A program made the translations under genes and the position numbers. The notes under the pieces are model-generated. The model was given only the letters and a program-made list of their open reading frames with translations. It searched no databases and was not told the DNA's origin. A stretch of 64,000 bases of DNA, from positions 496,001 to 560,000 of the forward strand of contig CANKZM010000003.1 of NCBI GenBank assembly GCA_947488305.1, written 5' to 3'. Positions 52,487 through 62,026 of the stretch are shown one piece after another (within the stretch, counting starts at the first letter, position 1; each line of letters begins with the position of its first letter). This DNA comes from an uncultured Roseobacter sp. (GTDB lineage: Bacteria > Pseudomonadota > Alphaproteobacteria > Rhodobacterales > Rhodobacteraceae).

Positions 52487-53430
52487 TGGATCTTGCTCCG
52501 GCACCATACTACAGCGACATCGCCCACGGCCCTGAAGATACCGTGGCCTATTGGGCGCAAACCGCTGATGGTGTCCGCATCAGGTTGGGGTACTGGTCCC
52601 GGCAAAACGCCAAAGGCACGGTCCTAATTTTTCCCGGACGGACCGAATTTATCGAAAAATATGCCCGGATCGCGCAGGCCCTGTCCGCGCGCGGTCTGGC
52701 TGCTGCTGCGATTGACTGGCGAGGTCAGGGGTTAGCGGATCGTCTGCTGGACAACCCTGTTATCGGACATGTGGAGCGTTTCACAGACTATCAAAAAGAT
52801 GTGGCCGCGATGGTTGAGGCGGCACAATCGCTTGATCTGCCCCGTCCCTACTACTTGCTGGCCCATTCCATGGGGGGTGCTATCGGGTTGCGCGCCCTGA
52901 TGGCGGGGTTGGATGTAGACTCCGTTGTCTTTAGCGGCCCCATGTGGGGCCTGCAGATCAAACCGCATCTGCGGGGAGCCGCCTGGGGATTAAGCCTTAC
53001 GATGCCGCTGATTGGTCAGGGGCATCGGCTGCCGCCGGGATCAAAGCTCGACCACCACGTTCTTGTCGAAGGGTTTGAAGATAACCTTCTGACACGGGAT
53101 CGCGAAGAGTATGAGATCATGCGTGACCAGCTCATCAAACACCCGGAATTGACGTTGGGTGGCCCAAGTTACGTCTGGTTGCGCGAGGCCCTGCTGGAGA
53201 TACGACACCTAGCGCGAAGACCTTCGCCGACACAGCGATGTCTGACCCTGCTCGGAAGTAACGAGCGCATTGTGGACATCCCCGCCATTCATCAACGGAT
53301 GCAAAACTGGCCGGGGGGCCGGCTGGAGATCGTGCCAGATGGCGAGCATGAGGTGCTGATGGAAAGCCCTAACGTGACCGAGCCGCTGTTTGATCTCGTG
53401 AGCGCCCATTTTTTGGACCCGCTGCCATAG
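52486..53430 (+). CDS. Alpha/beta hydrolase, lysophospholipase-like
   Basis: 314 residues. The nucleophile elbow is AHSMGG with the catalytic Ser, and the acid/His part is near VDIPAIHQRM ... PDGEHEVLMES. IDWRGQGLADR and GHVERFTDYQKDVAAMVEAAQ are typical of the monoglyceride lipase/PldB group. Cytosolic, no signal peptide. Expressed with the SCP2 domain protein. Confidence 0.9.
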   Translation: MDLAPAPYYSDIAHGPEDTVAYWAQTADGVRIRLGYWSRQNAKGTVLIFPGRTEFIEKYARIAQALSARGLAAAAIDWRGQGLADRLLDNPVIGHVERFTDYQKDVAAMVEAAQSLDLPRPYYLLAHSMGGAIGLRALMAGLDVDSVVFSGPMWGLQIKPHLRGAAWGLSLTMPLIGQGHRLPPGSKLDHHVLVEGFEDNLLTRDREEYEIMRDQLIKHPELTLGGPSYVWLREALLEIRHLARRPSPTQRCLTLLGSNERIVDIPAIHQRMQNWPGGRLEIVPDGEHEVLMESPNVTEPLFDLVSAHFLDPLP

Positions 53431-53470
53431 GTTGACTGGGCAATGGCCCCAACCTTGCTAGGTTAGGGTC

Positions 53471-54490
53471 ATGACGCACCAACCTGTTCTCAGTTTCACG
53501 GAACGCGGCATCTATTGTGGTGCCGGGGATTTCTATATCGACCCGTGGCGACCCGTGGACCGCGCGCTCATTACCCATGGTCATGCAGATCATGCCCGTC
53601 CGGGACATGGGCGCTACCTCGCAACGCATACTGCCCTTCCGATCATGAAGCACCGATTGGGCAATATTGATGTACAGGGCACGGCCTATGGCGAAGTGAC
53701 ACAGATTGGCGATGCCCTGGTGTCTTTTCATCCCGCGGGTCACGTACCCGGGTCGGCGCAGATCAAAGTTGCGGTGGATGGCGAGGTTTGGGTCGCATCG
53801 GGCGACTACAAGATCGAAGATGACGGGCTCTCGGAGGCCTTCGAGCCCCAGCAATGTCACCACTTCATCACGGAATCGACGTTTGGCCTGCCGATCTTTC
53901 GATGGAAGCCCCAGAAACAGGTTGCCGATGAGCTGAACACTTGGTGGCGAACCTGTGCCGAAGCTGGCAAGACCGCTTTTCTGGGGGCTTATTCACTTGG
54001 TAAGGCGCAACGTCTGCTGCGCATGCTGGAGGGGGAAATCGGCCCCATTCTGACACATGGGGCCATTGAGGGGTCGAACAAGGTGATGCGGCAGCAAGGG
54101 ATAGAGCTACCCGACACAGCGCTGCTCACGAAAGACACCGATCCTAAACAGCATCGCCGCGCGCTGGTCCTTGCGCCACCATCCGCCTTGGGCAGTACGT
54201 GGGCGAAACGTTTCGGGCCCGCTGAAAGTGCCTTTGCGAGCGGCTGGATGCAGCTGCGCGGCATTCGGCGCAGACGCGCGGGCGACAGGGGTTTCGTGAT
54301 CTCCGATCATGCGGACTGGCCCGGCCTGTTGTCGACCATAAAAGAAACCGGCGCTGAAAACATCTATGTGACGCATGGCTACACCGATATCTTCGCGCGG
54401 TATCTTGGCGAGAACGGATGGAACGCAAAAGTCGTGCCAACCGAGTTCGGTAGTGATGATGACGAGGCAGAGACGGCGGCGGCCTCATGA
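53471..54490 (+). CDS. Ligase-associated DNA exonuclease (metallo-beta-lactamase fold)
   Basis: 339 residues. The metal-binding motif is ITHGHADHARPGH, with HPAGHVPGSAQI, VASGDYKIEDDGLSEAFEP and late ISDHADWPGL as the beta-CASP-type motifs. Family members process DNA ends beside an ATP-dependent ligase. It overlaps the ligase gene by 4 bases. The tail is acidic. Confidence 0.92.
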   Translation: MTHQPVLSFTERGIYCGAGDFYIDPWRPVDRALITHGHADHARPGHGRYLATHTALPIMKHRLGNIDVQGTAYGEVTQIGDALVSFHPAGHVPGSAQIKVAVDGEVWVASGDYKIEDDGLSEAFEPQQCHHFITESTFGLPIFRWKPQKQVADELNTWWRTCAEAGKTAFLGAYSLGKAQRLLRMLEGEIGPILTHGAIEGSNKVMRQQGIELPDTALLTKDTDPKQHRRALVLAPPSALGSTWAKRFGPAESAFASGWMQLRGIRRRRAGDRGFVISDHADWPGLLSTIKETGAENIYVTHGYTDIFARYLGENGWNAKVVPTEFGSDDDEAETAAAS

Positions 54491-56085
54491 AAAACTTTGC
54501 CCACCTTTTCAGTGCAATCGATCAAAGCACAAAAACGACCGTAAAGACTGCGGCCCTTGCAGCCTATTTCAAAACCGCCCCGGAGCCGGATCGCATCTGG
54601 ACCATCGCTCTTTTTTCGGGTCGTCGCCCAAAACGCGCGGTGACCACGACGCGACTGCGTGAATGGGCTGCGGAAGAAGCCGGTATTCCGTTGTGGCTCT
54701 TTGAGGAAAGCTACCCCATTGTTGGCGATCTGGCCGAAACGATCGCGCTGGTGCTGCCGGAAACAGAGACTAGCGGTGATGAGTCTTTGTCTGATTGGAT
54801 CATCGGGTTGCGTGCGCTTGCAAAGCTCGAAGAACCGCAGCGCAAGGCCTACGTGCTGGATGCATGGCAAAGGCTTGGCGGGACAGAACGTTTTGTCTTC
54901 AACAAGCTGATCACCGGCGGGTTTCGCGTGGGCATCAGCCAAAAACTGATGACACGCGCTTTAGCACAGGCGACGGGCAAACCCGAAGCCGAACTTGCGC
55001 ATCGACTGATGGGTGACTGGCAACCGGATGAGGTCACCTGGAACGGCCTCATTGAGGCGGATGATCCTGCGGCGGATGCCTCTCGCCCCTACCCGTTCTA
55101 TCTGGCCTATGCGCTGGAGGGTTCCCCGAATGCGCTTGGGGACCCGACGGACTGGCGCGCCGAATGGAAGTGGGACGGCATCCGGGGGCAACTCATTCTG
55201 CGCGAAGGGGCGTACTTCGTCTGGTCGCGGGGCGAAGAGCTGATGACAGATCGATTTCCTGAACTTGCAAGGGCAATGGATTTTCTGCCAATGGGCACCG
55301 TTCTCGATGGCGAATTGCTGGTCTGGCAACGAGACGAGGACCTCCCCGCGAGTTTTAACGCGCTGCAAAAGCGGATTGGGCGCAAGACTGTTCCGAAAAA
55401 GCTGCTGACCGATGCGCCGGTTGTGCTGCATGCCTACGATCTTCTGGAATGGCAGGGCGAAGATCTGCGCGACAAGCCCTTCGCTGAACGGCGCCACTTA
55501 TTGGAAAAAGCCTGCGCAAACCTGCCCGCCGAAGCGCCCGTGAAACTATCTCCCCAGCTTGATTTTGCGACTTGGGAGGCGCTGACGGGCCAGCGCGCAG
55601 AGGCCCGTGCAGCGCATGCGGAAGGGATCATGCTGAAGCGCGCCGACAGCCCCTACCGGGTGGGTCGCAAGAAGGGCGACTGGTGGAAATGGAAACTCGA
55701 CCCGCTGACCATAGATGCTGTCATGATCTACGCTCAGGCCGGGCACGGTCGCAGAGCCAACCTTTTCACCGACTTCACTTTCGCGGTCTGGAACGGCAAC
55801 GATCTGGTGCCTTTTACCAAGGCCTATTCGGGGCTGACCGATGCGGAGTTTCGCGAAATCACCGCCTGGGTGCGCAAGAATACACAACAGCGTTTTGGCC
55901 CTGTGCGGCAGGTCACGCCGCACCACGTATTCGAGATCGCCTTTGAAGGCATCCAGTCCAGCCCGCGCCATAAATCCGGTGTTGCGCTCCGATTTCCGCG
56001 CATGTCACGGTGGCGGCAGGACAAACCTCTGCAAGAGGCCAATACGCTGGACGACTTGAAGGAAATGCTGAGACTTTATGGCTGA
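54487..56085 (+). CDS. ATP-dependent DNA ligase (exonuclease-associated type)
   Basis: 532 residues. An N-terminal helical DNA-binding domain (1-200), then the nucleotidyltransferase domain with AEWKWDGIRGQLI; Lys228 is the adenylation residue. VLDGELLVW, EGIMLKRADSPYRVGRKKGDWWKWK are motifs IIIa to V, followed by an OB fold. Such ligases act in DNA repair next to the exonuclease. The helicase and phosphoesterase that commonly complete the set are not adjacent; an amidohydrolase gene overlaps its end by 8 bases instead. Confidence 0.94.
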   Translation: MKNFAHLFSAIDQSTKTTVKTAALAAYFKTAPEPDRIWTIALFSGRRPKRAVTTTRLREWAAEEAGIPLWLFEESYPIVGDLAETIALVLPETETSGDESLSDWIIGLRALAKLEEPQRKAYVLDAWQRLGGTERFVFNKLITGGFRVGISQKLMTRALAQATGKPEAELAHRLMGDWQPDEVTWNGLIEADDPAADASRPYPFYLAYALEGSPNALGDPTDWRAEWKWDGIRGQLILREGAYFVWSRGEELMTDRFPELARAMDFLPMGTVLDGELLVWQRDEDLPASFNALQKRIGRKTVPKKLLTDAPVVLHAYDLLEWQGEDLRDKPFAERRHLLEKACANLPAEAPVKLSPQLDFATWEALTGQRAEARAAHAEGIMLKRADSPYRVGRKKGDWWKWKLDPLTIDAVMIYAQAGHGRRANLFTDFTFAVWNGNDLVPFTKAYSGLTDAEFREITAWVRKNTQQRFGPVRQVTPHHVFEIAFEGIQSSPRHKSGVALRFPRMSRWRQDKPLQEANTLDDLKEMLRLYG

Positions 56086-56968
56086 CAAACCCAACGCCCA
56101 AATGCCGCCACCTCCGCAACCGCCCGCATCACTTGCGCCCGATGGTGCCTGCGACAGCCATGTGCATCTTGTCGCGGGGAGCGGGGAATTTGCCTTATGG
56201 GACGGTCGTGTGGAAAACCCTGCCCCGGGCCCCAACTTTGAGGATTGGTTGACGCTCTACCGCGATCATTTGAAGGCGTTAGGTTTTTCGCGCGGCGTGA
56301 TTGTGCACTCAATCCTCTACGGCACTGACAACAGCGTCACCGTGGAAGCGGTACGACGCATGGGCGAAGACTTTCGGGGTGTCGGCCTTCTGGCGGACGG
56401 CGCAAGCGACGCCGAGCTGGATCAATTCTGCGACTGGAACATGGCGGCGGTCCGTCTGAATTACGTACACGGCGGCGTGCTGACCTGGGAGGGTGCCAAA
56501 GAAATGGCCCCTGCATTGGCGGATCGCGGTCTGCATATCCAGATGCTCGCCCACGCGGATCGGCAGGTAGCGGACCTTGTTGGCGACATCAGACGCCTGC
56601 CGGTTGATGTGGTCTTCGATCACATCGGCTGGCCCGCAGACGCCCTGACACCTCAAAGCACCGGGTTCCAAGTGCTCTGCGCCCTGTTGGCAGAGGGTCA
56701 TGTCTGGGTCAAACTCTCCGCGCTCTACCGGATGTGCCCGGTACCCTACGATCAAACAGACGCGTTGGTGGCAGCCCTCGTGGCCGCCAACCCCGAAAGG
56801 TGCCTTTGGGGGTCGGACTGGCCACATCTGATGCTTGCGGATGCGCAAATGCCGGTGGCAGCGGAATTGCTGAACGCGTTTGATCGGGTGGTTACGAACT
56901 CCGACACGCGGCACCGCATTCTGGTCGACAATCCCGCTCAGCTATTTGGCTTCGACGAAACGGGCTGA
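56078..56968 (+). CDS. Amidohydrolase-family (PDC lactonase-like) protein
   Basis: 296 residues; TIM-barrel metal-dependent hydrolase with ACDSHVHLV (H-x-H), VFDHIGWP and LWGSDWPHL. It resembles the 2-pyrone-4,6-dicarboxylate lactonase group of aromatic acid catabolism, although the substrate is unproven. A Pro/Gln-rich N-terminal stretch precedes the domain. A 9-bp hairpin covers its stop codon. Confidence 0.85.
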   Translation: MADKPNAQMPPPPQPPASLAPDGACDSHVHLVAGSGEFALWDGRVENPAPGPNFEDWLTLYRDHLKALGFSRGVIVHSILYGTDNSVTVEAVRRMGEDFRGVGLLADGASDAELDQFCDWNMAAVRLNYVHGGVLTWEGAKEMAPALADRGLHIQMLAHADRQVADLVGDIRRLPVDVVFDHIGWPADALTPQSTGFQVLCALLAEGHVWVKLSALYRMCPVPYDQTDALVAALVAANPERCLWGSDWPHLMLADAQMPVAAELLNAFDRVVTNSDTRHRILVDNPAQLFGFDETG

Positions 56969-56983
56969 GCAGAACTCAGCCCG
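56961..56983. terminator. Probable bidirectional stem-loop between convergent genes
   Basis: CGGGCTGAG at 56961-56969 pairs exactly with CTCAGCCCG at 56975-56983 around CAGAA. It is flanked by AAA on the left and GTTT on the right, short tracts for either direction. It overlaps the amidohydrolase stop and lies 16 bases before the convergent gene end. Confidence 0.6.
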
Positions 56984-56998
56984 GTTTCCGGGATGCAG

Positions 56999-57904
56999 TC
57001 AGCTACAGCTCCCCTCCAGCCCAACCATGCCGTTTCCGACACCAGTCACTGTCAGGCTGCACGCCTGATCACCTGACGTCACTTCTACTGTGTCGCCCGC
57101 TGCAACCGTCTGCGTGTCAATGCCGTTGATCGCAACACGCGTGGCGGATCCGTCCGCTGCCAGACCGGAAACGAAGACCCGCAATGCCCCATCCGCTAGC
57201 GATGCGACGGTTCCGGGAACAAATCCATCCGCAGGTGCTGGTGGCACCGGTGCTGTTGCGCTGGCGCTCTGCCCGCCGCAATCGGCCCCGATCGTCGCCC
57301 CTTCGGCATCAAGTCCAACGACGCCGACCGAACAGTCAGCACCGTTGATTGTGATCGACGCCATTTCATTTGTGCCGAGCGACATCAACTCACCATTCAC
57401 GCTCAGGCGGGCAGCCCCGGCATCAGTGTCGATCATCGAGACAAATACCCGCAGCGCGCCATCCGCCAGAACGGCTGTCTGGCCGACGCCAAGAGCGCTC
57501 GACGTCTCCAGTTGTGAATTCGTTTGGGCTGTCGACGAAACTGCGCTGCCCTCGCTCTGCGCCGTCGAGAGGTCCGCGATCATCGCCTCAAAGTCACCGG
57601 CCTGAGCCTTTGCAGCCTCAGAGAGTGCGTCGACACGGCTGTTAAAATCAGCCTCCAGCGCGGCCAGACGCTCCTCCATCTCGGCTGATGCAGCGGTGGC
57701 GGTCTCGCTGACGCTCGCTTCGAGCGCGTCCAGCCGGCCACTCAATGCATCCGTTGCTTCAGTCACGGATGCAGCAGTTGTTTCACTGGCCTCACCGACC
57801 ACTCTGGAAATCTTTTTGCTGGTCATGGAATTGGTGATCGCGACCGCCAGCAATACCCCAAATACGATACCGCCACCGGCAATGACAAAAGACTGGTTGT
57901 TCAT
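56999..57904 (-). CDS. Membrane-anchored coiled-coil protein with duplicated C-terminal domain
   Basis: 301 residues, family not recognised. One N-terminal helix (7-26), a heptad-like coiled coil at about 35-118 (LDALEASVSETATAASAEMEERLAALEADF), and two copies of a small beta domain at about 141-209 and 230-300. Both copies carry LADGALRVFVS, a following basic/Asn-Gly turn and two cysteines that could pair. The outer part would be periplasmic. Possibly a trimeric or dimeric ligand-binding stalk; no partner gene is evident. Confidence 0.75.
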   Translation of the reverse strand: MNNQSFVIAGGGIVFGVLLAVAITNSMTSKKISRVVGEASETTAASVTEATDALSGRLDALEASVSETATAASAEMEERLAALEADFNSRVDALSEAAKAQAGDFEAMIADLSTAQSEGSAVSSTAQTNSQLETSSALGVGQTAVLADGALRVFVSMIDTDAGAARLSVNGELMSLGTNEMASITINGADCSVGVVGLDAEGATIGADCGGQSASATAPVPPAPADGFVPGTVASLADGALRVFVSGLAADGSATRVAINGIDTQTVAAGDTVEVTSGDQACSLTVTGVGNGMVGLEGSCS

Positions 57905-58111
57905 TAATTCTCCCCTCTCTCAGAAATACCTAACATGTAGGATCAGCCTTGACCCTTAACTTGGCAAAGTTTAGCGAATTCTCCCTGGTTTCCCACCGAA
58001 TTTGTTCAGCGTACTGGTTGCACTGGCCGCATCGGCGCTTTACCTCCCTTGAAACGGGAGAAAACCGTCCGGCAGCTTTCCCAGCAGCTAGGTCAAAACA
58101 GGAGTACAGGG

Positions 58112-59932
58112 ATGTCCCAATTCATTGTTCGTGATGCCAACGCCAATGGCGCAGATACACCGAGCCCTTTTGGCGATCTCCCGGAATGGAACCTTGACGA
58201 TCTCTATACCGGCGAGGATGCGCCGGAGCTGAAGCGGGACCTGGACTGGCTGGAGCAGGCCTGTGCCAGTTTCGCGACCGATTTCGAAAACAATCTTGAA
58301 GGGCTCGATGCTGCCGGATTTCTCGATTGCGTGTTGCGTAATGAAAAGATCAATCAAGTGGCCGGGCGCATCATGTCTTATGCGGGCCTGCGGTACTACC
58401 AACTGACGACCGATGCTGGCCGCGCGAAATTCATGTCCGACCTGCAGGAAAAGATCACAAATTTCACCACGCCGCTTGTGTTCTTTACGCTGGAGATCAA
58501 CCGCCTCGCTGATGACCATCTCGACGGGCTTTACGCGCAAAACGAGGAGCTTGCCCGCTACAAACCCGTGTTTGACCGCATCCGCGCCATGAAACCCTAC
58601 CAGCTCAGCGACGAGTTGGAAAAGTTCCTGCATGATCTGGGTGTTGTGGGTGATGCATGGGAACGGCTCTTTGACGAGACAATCGCCGGGCTGGAGTTTG
58701 AGGTGGACGGCGAAACGCTGAACATCGAAGGGACGCTGAACCTGCTGACCGAACCCGATCGCTCAAAGCGTGAGGCGGCCTCGCGTGAGCTTGCGCAGGT
58801 CTTCTCGGAAAACATCAAGACCTTTGCCCGGGTTCACAACACGCAAGCCAAGGAAAAGGAAATCGTCGATCGCTGGCGCGGCATGGAAACCCCGCAGCTT
58901 GGGCGACACCTGAGCAATCAGGTGGAACCTGAGGTCGTCGAAGCCCTTCGCAATGCCGTGGTGGATGCCTACCCAAAGCTCAGCCACCGCTACTATGAGC
59001 TCAAACGCAAGTGGCTTGGCCTGGACAAGATGCAGGTCTGGGATCGCAATGCCCCCCTGCCCATGGAAGACACCCGCATTGTCGGATGGGAACAGGCCGA
59101 GAAAACGGTGATGACCGCCTACAACGCCTTTGACCCGCGCATGGGCGAAATCGCAGAGCCTTTCTTCCGCAAAGGCTGGATTGATGCCGGTGTGAAGCCT
59201 GGCAAAGCGCCCGGCGCATTTGCCCATCCAACGGTCACGAATGTACATCCTTACGTGATGCTGAATTATCTGGGCAAGCCACGCGATGTCATGACTTTGG
59301 CGCACGAGCTTGGGCACGGTGTTCATCAGGTGTTGGCCGCAGAACAGGGCGAAATGTTGTCTTCAACGCCCCTGACACTGGCCGAAACCGCGAGCGTCTT
59401 TGGCGAAATGCTGACCTTCCAGAAGATGCTCGAAGGTGCAAAGGACGACGCCGAACGCAAGGTGCTGCTGGCCGGCAAGGTCGAAGACATGATCAACACC
59501 GTTGTCCGCCAGATCGCCTTTTACGACTTTGAGTGCAAGCTGCACGACGCCCGCCGTGCTGGCGAGTTGACCCCCGACGATATCAATGCGCTTTGGATGT
59601 CAGTTCAGGCGGAAAGCCTGGGGCCAGCTTTCGAGTTCATGGATGGGTACGAGACCTTCTGGGCCTATATCCCGCACTTCGTCCATTCGCCTTTCTACGT
59701 CTATGCTTATGCCTTCGGGGATGGTCTGGTTAACGCCCTTTACGCGGTCTATGCAGATGGCGACGATGGTTTCGAGGACAAGTATTTCGACATGTTGAAA
59801 GCGGGCGGATCGAAGCATCACAAGGAGCTGCTGGCACCTTTCGGCCTTGACGCTTCGGATCCTGCGTTCTGGCACAAGGGCCTGAGCATGATTTCAGGTT
59901 TCATCGACCAGTTGGAAGCAATGGAAGACTAA
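58112..59932 (+). CDS. pepF: Oligoendopeptidase F (M3 family)
   Basis: 606 residues from the ATG at 58112 with CAGGAG upstream; the frame is open 21 codons further but without a site. Zinc motif HELGH starting at His398, with the third ligand Glu in LAETASVFGEML. M3B features at the C-terminus: SPFYVYAYAFGDGLVNALY. A cytosolic metallopeptidase that trims short peptides. Confidence 0.94.
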   Translation: MSQFIVRDANANGADTPSPFGDLPEWNLDDLYTGEDAPELKRDLDWLEQACASFATDFENNLEGLDAAGFLDCVLRNEKINQVAGRIMSYAGLRYYQLTTDAGRAKFMSDLQEKITNFTTPLVFFTLEINRLADDHLDGLYAQNEELARYKPVFDRIRAMKPYQLSDELEKFLHDLGVVGDAWERLFDETIAGLEFEVDGETLNIEGTLNLLTEPDRSKREAASRELAQVFSENIKTFARVHNTQAKEKEIVDRWRGMETPQLGRHLSNQVEPEVVEALRNAVVDAYPKLSHRYYELKRKWLGLDKMQVWDRNAPLPMEDTRIVGWEQAEKTVMTAYNAFDPRMGEIAEPFFRKGWIDAGVKPGKAPGAFAHPTVTNVHPYVMLNYLGKPRDVMTLAHELGHGVHQVLAAEQGEMLSSTPLTLAETASVFGEMLTFQKMLEGAKDDAERKVLLAGKVEDMINTVVRQIAFYDFECKLHDARRAGELTPDDINALWMSVQAESLGPAFEFMDGYETFWAYIPHFVHSPFYVYAYAFGDGLVNALYAVYADGDDGFEDKYFDMLKAGGSKHHKELLAPFGLDASDPAFWHKGLSMISGFIDQLEAMED

Positions 59933-59942
59933 GCCGCCGCGC

Positions 59943-60641
59943 TCAGGTCAGCTTGTAATCATCCTTGGTTGACAGAAACTGCTTCACGATCTGGTGGATA
60001 CCATCTGACCCGCCGGCCAGGATCAACGCTGTAAAGATGATGTCGACAGCGACGAAAAATTGCAGCTGGTCAAACAGGCCAAGGAACTTCTGGCTCGCCG
60101 AGTCCGGGGGAACAACGACGAACTCAGCCAGAACTGTGGTCCCCGTCAACGCGACAAGGCCCCCCAGAACCGTGGCTGTGGTTGCCGCAAAGGCAGCTTT
60201 CTCAGCGCCAAGCTCCTCGCGTTGCGGCATGGCCAGTTGATCCGCATCGATTTTGGCTTCCTTCGTTCGGGTGATCCGCGCCCTCAGATCCTTGACGATA
60301 TCGTTCTTGGCCGTTTCGGCAGAAGTTTGTGCAACTTGGTCGGTCAACACCGGAACCGGCTGCTGCAATTCCAACTCCAGCGCCGTCTGGAGCATCTTAT
60401 GCTCGCGATGAAGCTTGACGACCGAGGCATCAATGTCGAGCTCCCGCTTGAGAAACTTGTTGTTCACAATGACCTCCACCGCCCTTTCAATCAGCAAGGC
60501 AAAGAATGTCAGAGCCAAAAGATGTGTAACGACGCGCTCAGCCAGATTGTCCTTAAAAGACATGCTACCAAATCCCAAGGCGGCAGCGTAACACGCGACA
60601 ATTGCGAGCAGAAAAATCGCAATATAGGGGCCAATTTTCAT
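59943..60641 (-). CDS. Membrane protein with cytoplasmic helical region, unknown function
   Basis: 232 residues from the ATG at 60641 with GGAG upstream. Helices at about 5-25 and 40-58, then a charged coiled-coil-prone stretch (65-150: FLKRELDIDASVVKLHREHKMLQTALELEL), and two more helices near the end. The family is not recognised. It converges on pepF with a 10-base gap. Confidence 0.7.
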   Translation of the reverse strand: MKIGPYIAIFLLAIVACYAAALGFGSMSFKDNLAERVVTHLLALTFFALLIERAVEVIVNNKFLKRELDIDASVVKLHREHKMLQTALELELQQPVPVLTDQVAQTSAETAKNDIVKDLRARITRTKEAKIDADQLAMPQREELGAEKAAFAATTATVLGGLVALTGTTVLAEFVVVPPDSASQKFLGLFDQLQFFVAVDIIFTALILAGGSDGIHQIVKQFLSTKDDYKLT

Positions 60642-60891
60642 TTTTTTCTCCAAATACTTAAACCAAATACGAGGCACGATCAGCATCAAACCATGCCGCC
60701 GGACTTCCGACCGAATGAGAGAACAGAAACTGCAGGCTGCCCCAATTCGATCAAGTGGTCAAAAACTGACCAAGTCCGTTCGCTGAGCAAAGAAGTTACT
60801 CGCCGGCATGATCGCAGAATAGCATAGATTCCCGGATGAGGGGATTTTTGACATCGGCGTGCCAACAGGGCTCCCCACCGTCCTTCACAAC

Positions 60892-60925
60892 AAAAAAAAC
60901 CTGCGCGACTTGCGACGCGCAGGTT
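60892..60925 (-). terminator. Intrinsic terminator of rpoH
   Basis: On the minus strand AACCTGCGCG pairs perfectly over 10 bp with CGCGCAGGTT (arms 60916-60925 and 60898-60907) followed by a T run of eight. It starts 24 bases after the rpoH stop. Confidence 0.92.
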
Positions 60926-60948
60926 CTCTTGAGAAATACAGGCGGCGA

Positions 60949-61845
60949 TCAGACGGTCGCCATCATGCCCTTGTCTTTTGCCAGTTCGCGCATTTTCTTT
61001 TGCAGCTTCTCGAATGCGCGCACCTCGATCTGGCGAATGCGTTCCCGGCTCACATCGTATTCGGAGCTAAGATCTTCCAGCGTAACCGTTTTTTCGGACA
61101 GGCGCCTCTGGGTCAAGATATCCTTTTCCCGATCATTCAGCACGCTCATGGCCTCGGTCAGAAGTTCGCGGCGCGCCTCAAGTTCATTGCGGGCCTCGTA
61201 GTCACCAGCCTGATCGGCATCTTCGTCCTCAAGCCAGTCCTGCCATTGCATCGTGCCTTCGCCTTCGGACCCGACCGTCGCGTTGAGTGACGCATCGCCA
61301 CCCGACATACGACGGTTCATCGAGATCACTTCCTCCTCGGTCACACCAAGGTCCGTTGCAATTCTCGCCACGTTGTCCGGATGCATATCTCCGTCTTCGA
61401 GTGCACCGATTTTATTCTTTGCCTTGCGAAGATTGAAGAACAGTTTCTTCTGACCCGAAGTTGTCCCCAGTTTGACCAGCGACCACGACCGCAGGATGTA
61501 CTCCTGAATGGATGCTCTGATCCACCACATCGCATAGGTCGCCAAACGGAATCCCTTCTCGGGATCAAACCGTTTTACCGCCTGCATCAGGCCCACGTTC
61601 GCTTCGGAGATCACCTCGGCTTGCGGCAACCCGTACCCGCGATAGCCCATAGCGATCTTGGCCGCGAGCCGCAGGTGCGATGTAACCATTTTATGAGCCG
61701 CTTCAGTGTCTTGCTCCTCAACCCAACGCTTGGCCAGCATGTATTCCTCTTCCGGTTCCAAAAGAGGAAATTTGCGGATTTCCTGCATATAGCGGTTCAG
61801 TCCGCCTTCCGGTGTTGGTGCCGGTAAATTTGCGTAGTTGGCCAT
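60949..61845 (-). CDS. rpoH: RNA polymerase heat-shock sigma factor (sigma-32 family)
   Basis: 298 residues from the ATG at 61845 with GGGAGG 7 bases upstream. Sigma region 2 (NVGLMQAVKRFDPEKGFRLATYAMWWIRASIQEYIL), the RpoH box QKKLFFNLRKAK, and region 4 (TLEDLSSEYDVSRERIRQIEVRAFEKLQKKM). The RpoH box and length place it in the sigma-32 group. A heat-shock-type promoter directly upstream suggests self-activation. Confidence 0.96.
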   Translation of the reverse strand: MANYANLPAPTPEGGLNRYMQEIRKFPLLEPEEEYMLAKRWVEEQDTEAAHKMVTSHLRLAAKIAMGYRGYGLPQAEVISEANVGLMQAVKRFDPEKGFRLATYAMWWIRASIQEYILRSWSLVKLGTTSGQKKLFFNLRKAKNKIGALEDGDMHPDNVARIATDLGVTEEEVISMNRRMSGGDASLNATVGSEGEGTMQWQDWLEDEDADQAGDYEARNELEARRELLTEAMSVLNDREKDILTQRRLSEKTVTLEDLSSEYDVSRERIRQIEVRAFEKLQKKMRELAKDKGMMATV

Positions 61846-61879
61846 GCTCAGCCTCCCAATGTTTAACAACTTAACATCA

Positions 61880-61907
61880 ATATGGGGTCTAAACTGATCG
61901 GTTCAAG
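61880..61907 (-). promoter_or_regulatory. Sigma-32-type promoter of rpoH
   Basis: On the minus strand CTTGAAC (61901-61907) and CCCCATAT (61880-61887) are separated by 13 bases. This is a near-exact match to the enterobacterial heat-shock consensus. The start of transcription would fall near 61873, leaving a leader of about 28 bases before the rpoH ATG. Confidence 0.75.
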
Positions 61908-62026
61908 ATAGCGACCACCGAATTTGTTAACGCAAACTTAGACCACATAAATTAAGGAAATACTGCCATGACGCGCTGGCGTTAACACTTTCAAACTGAC
62001 TCTCTCACGCAGGTTTGCGATTTGTG

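Noticed and set aside
61927-61941. CtrA-like TTAA-N7-TTAG upstream of rpoH
   Set aside because: One mismatch in a short motif is expected by chance in A+T-rich spacers, and the heat-shock promoter explains the region better.
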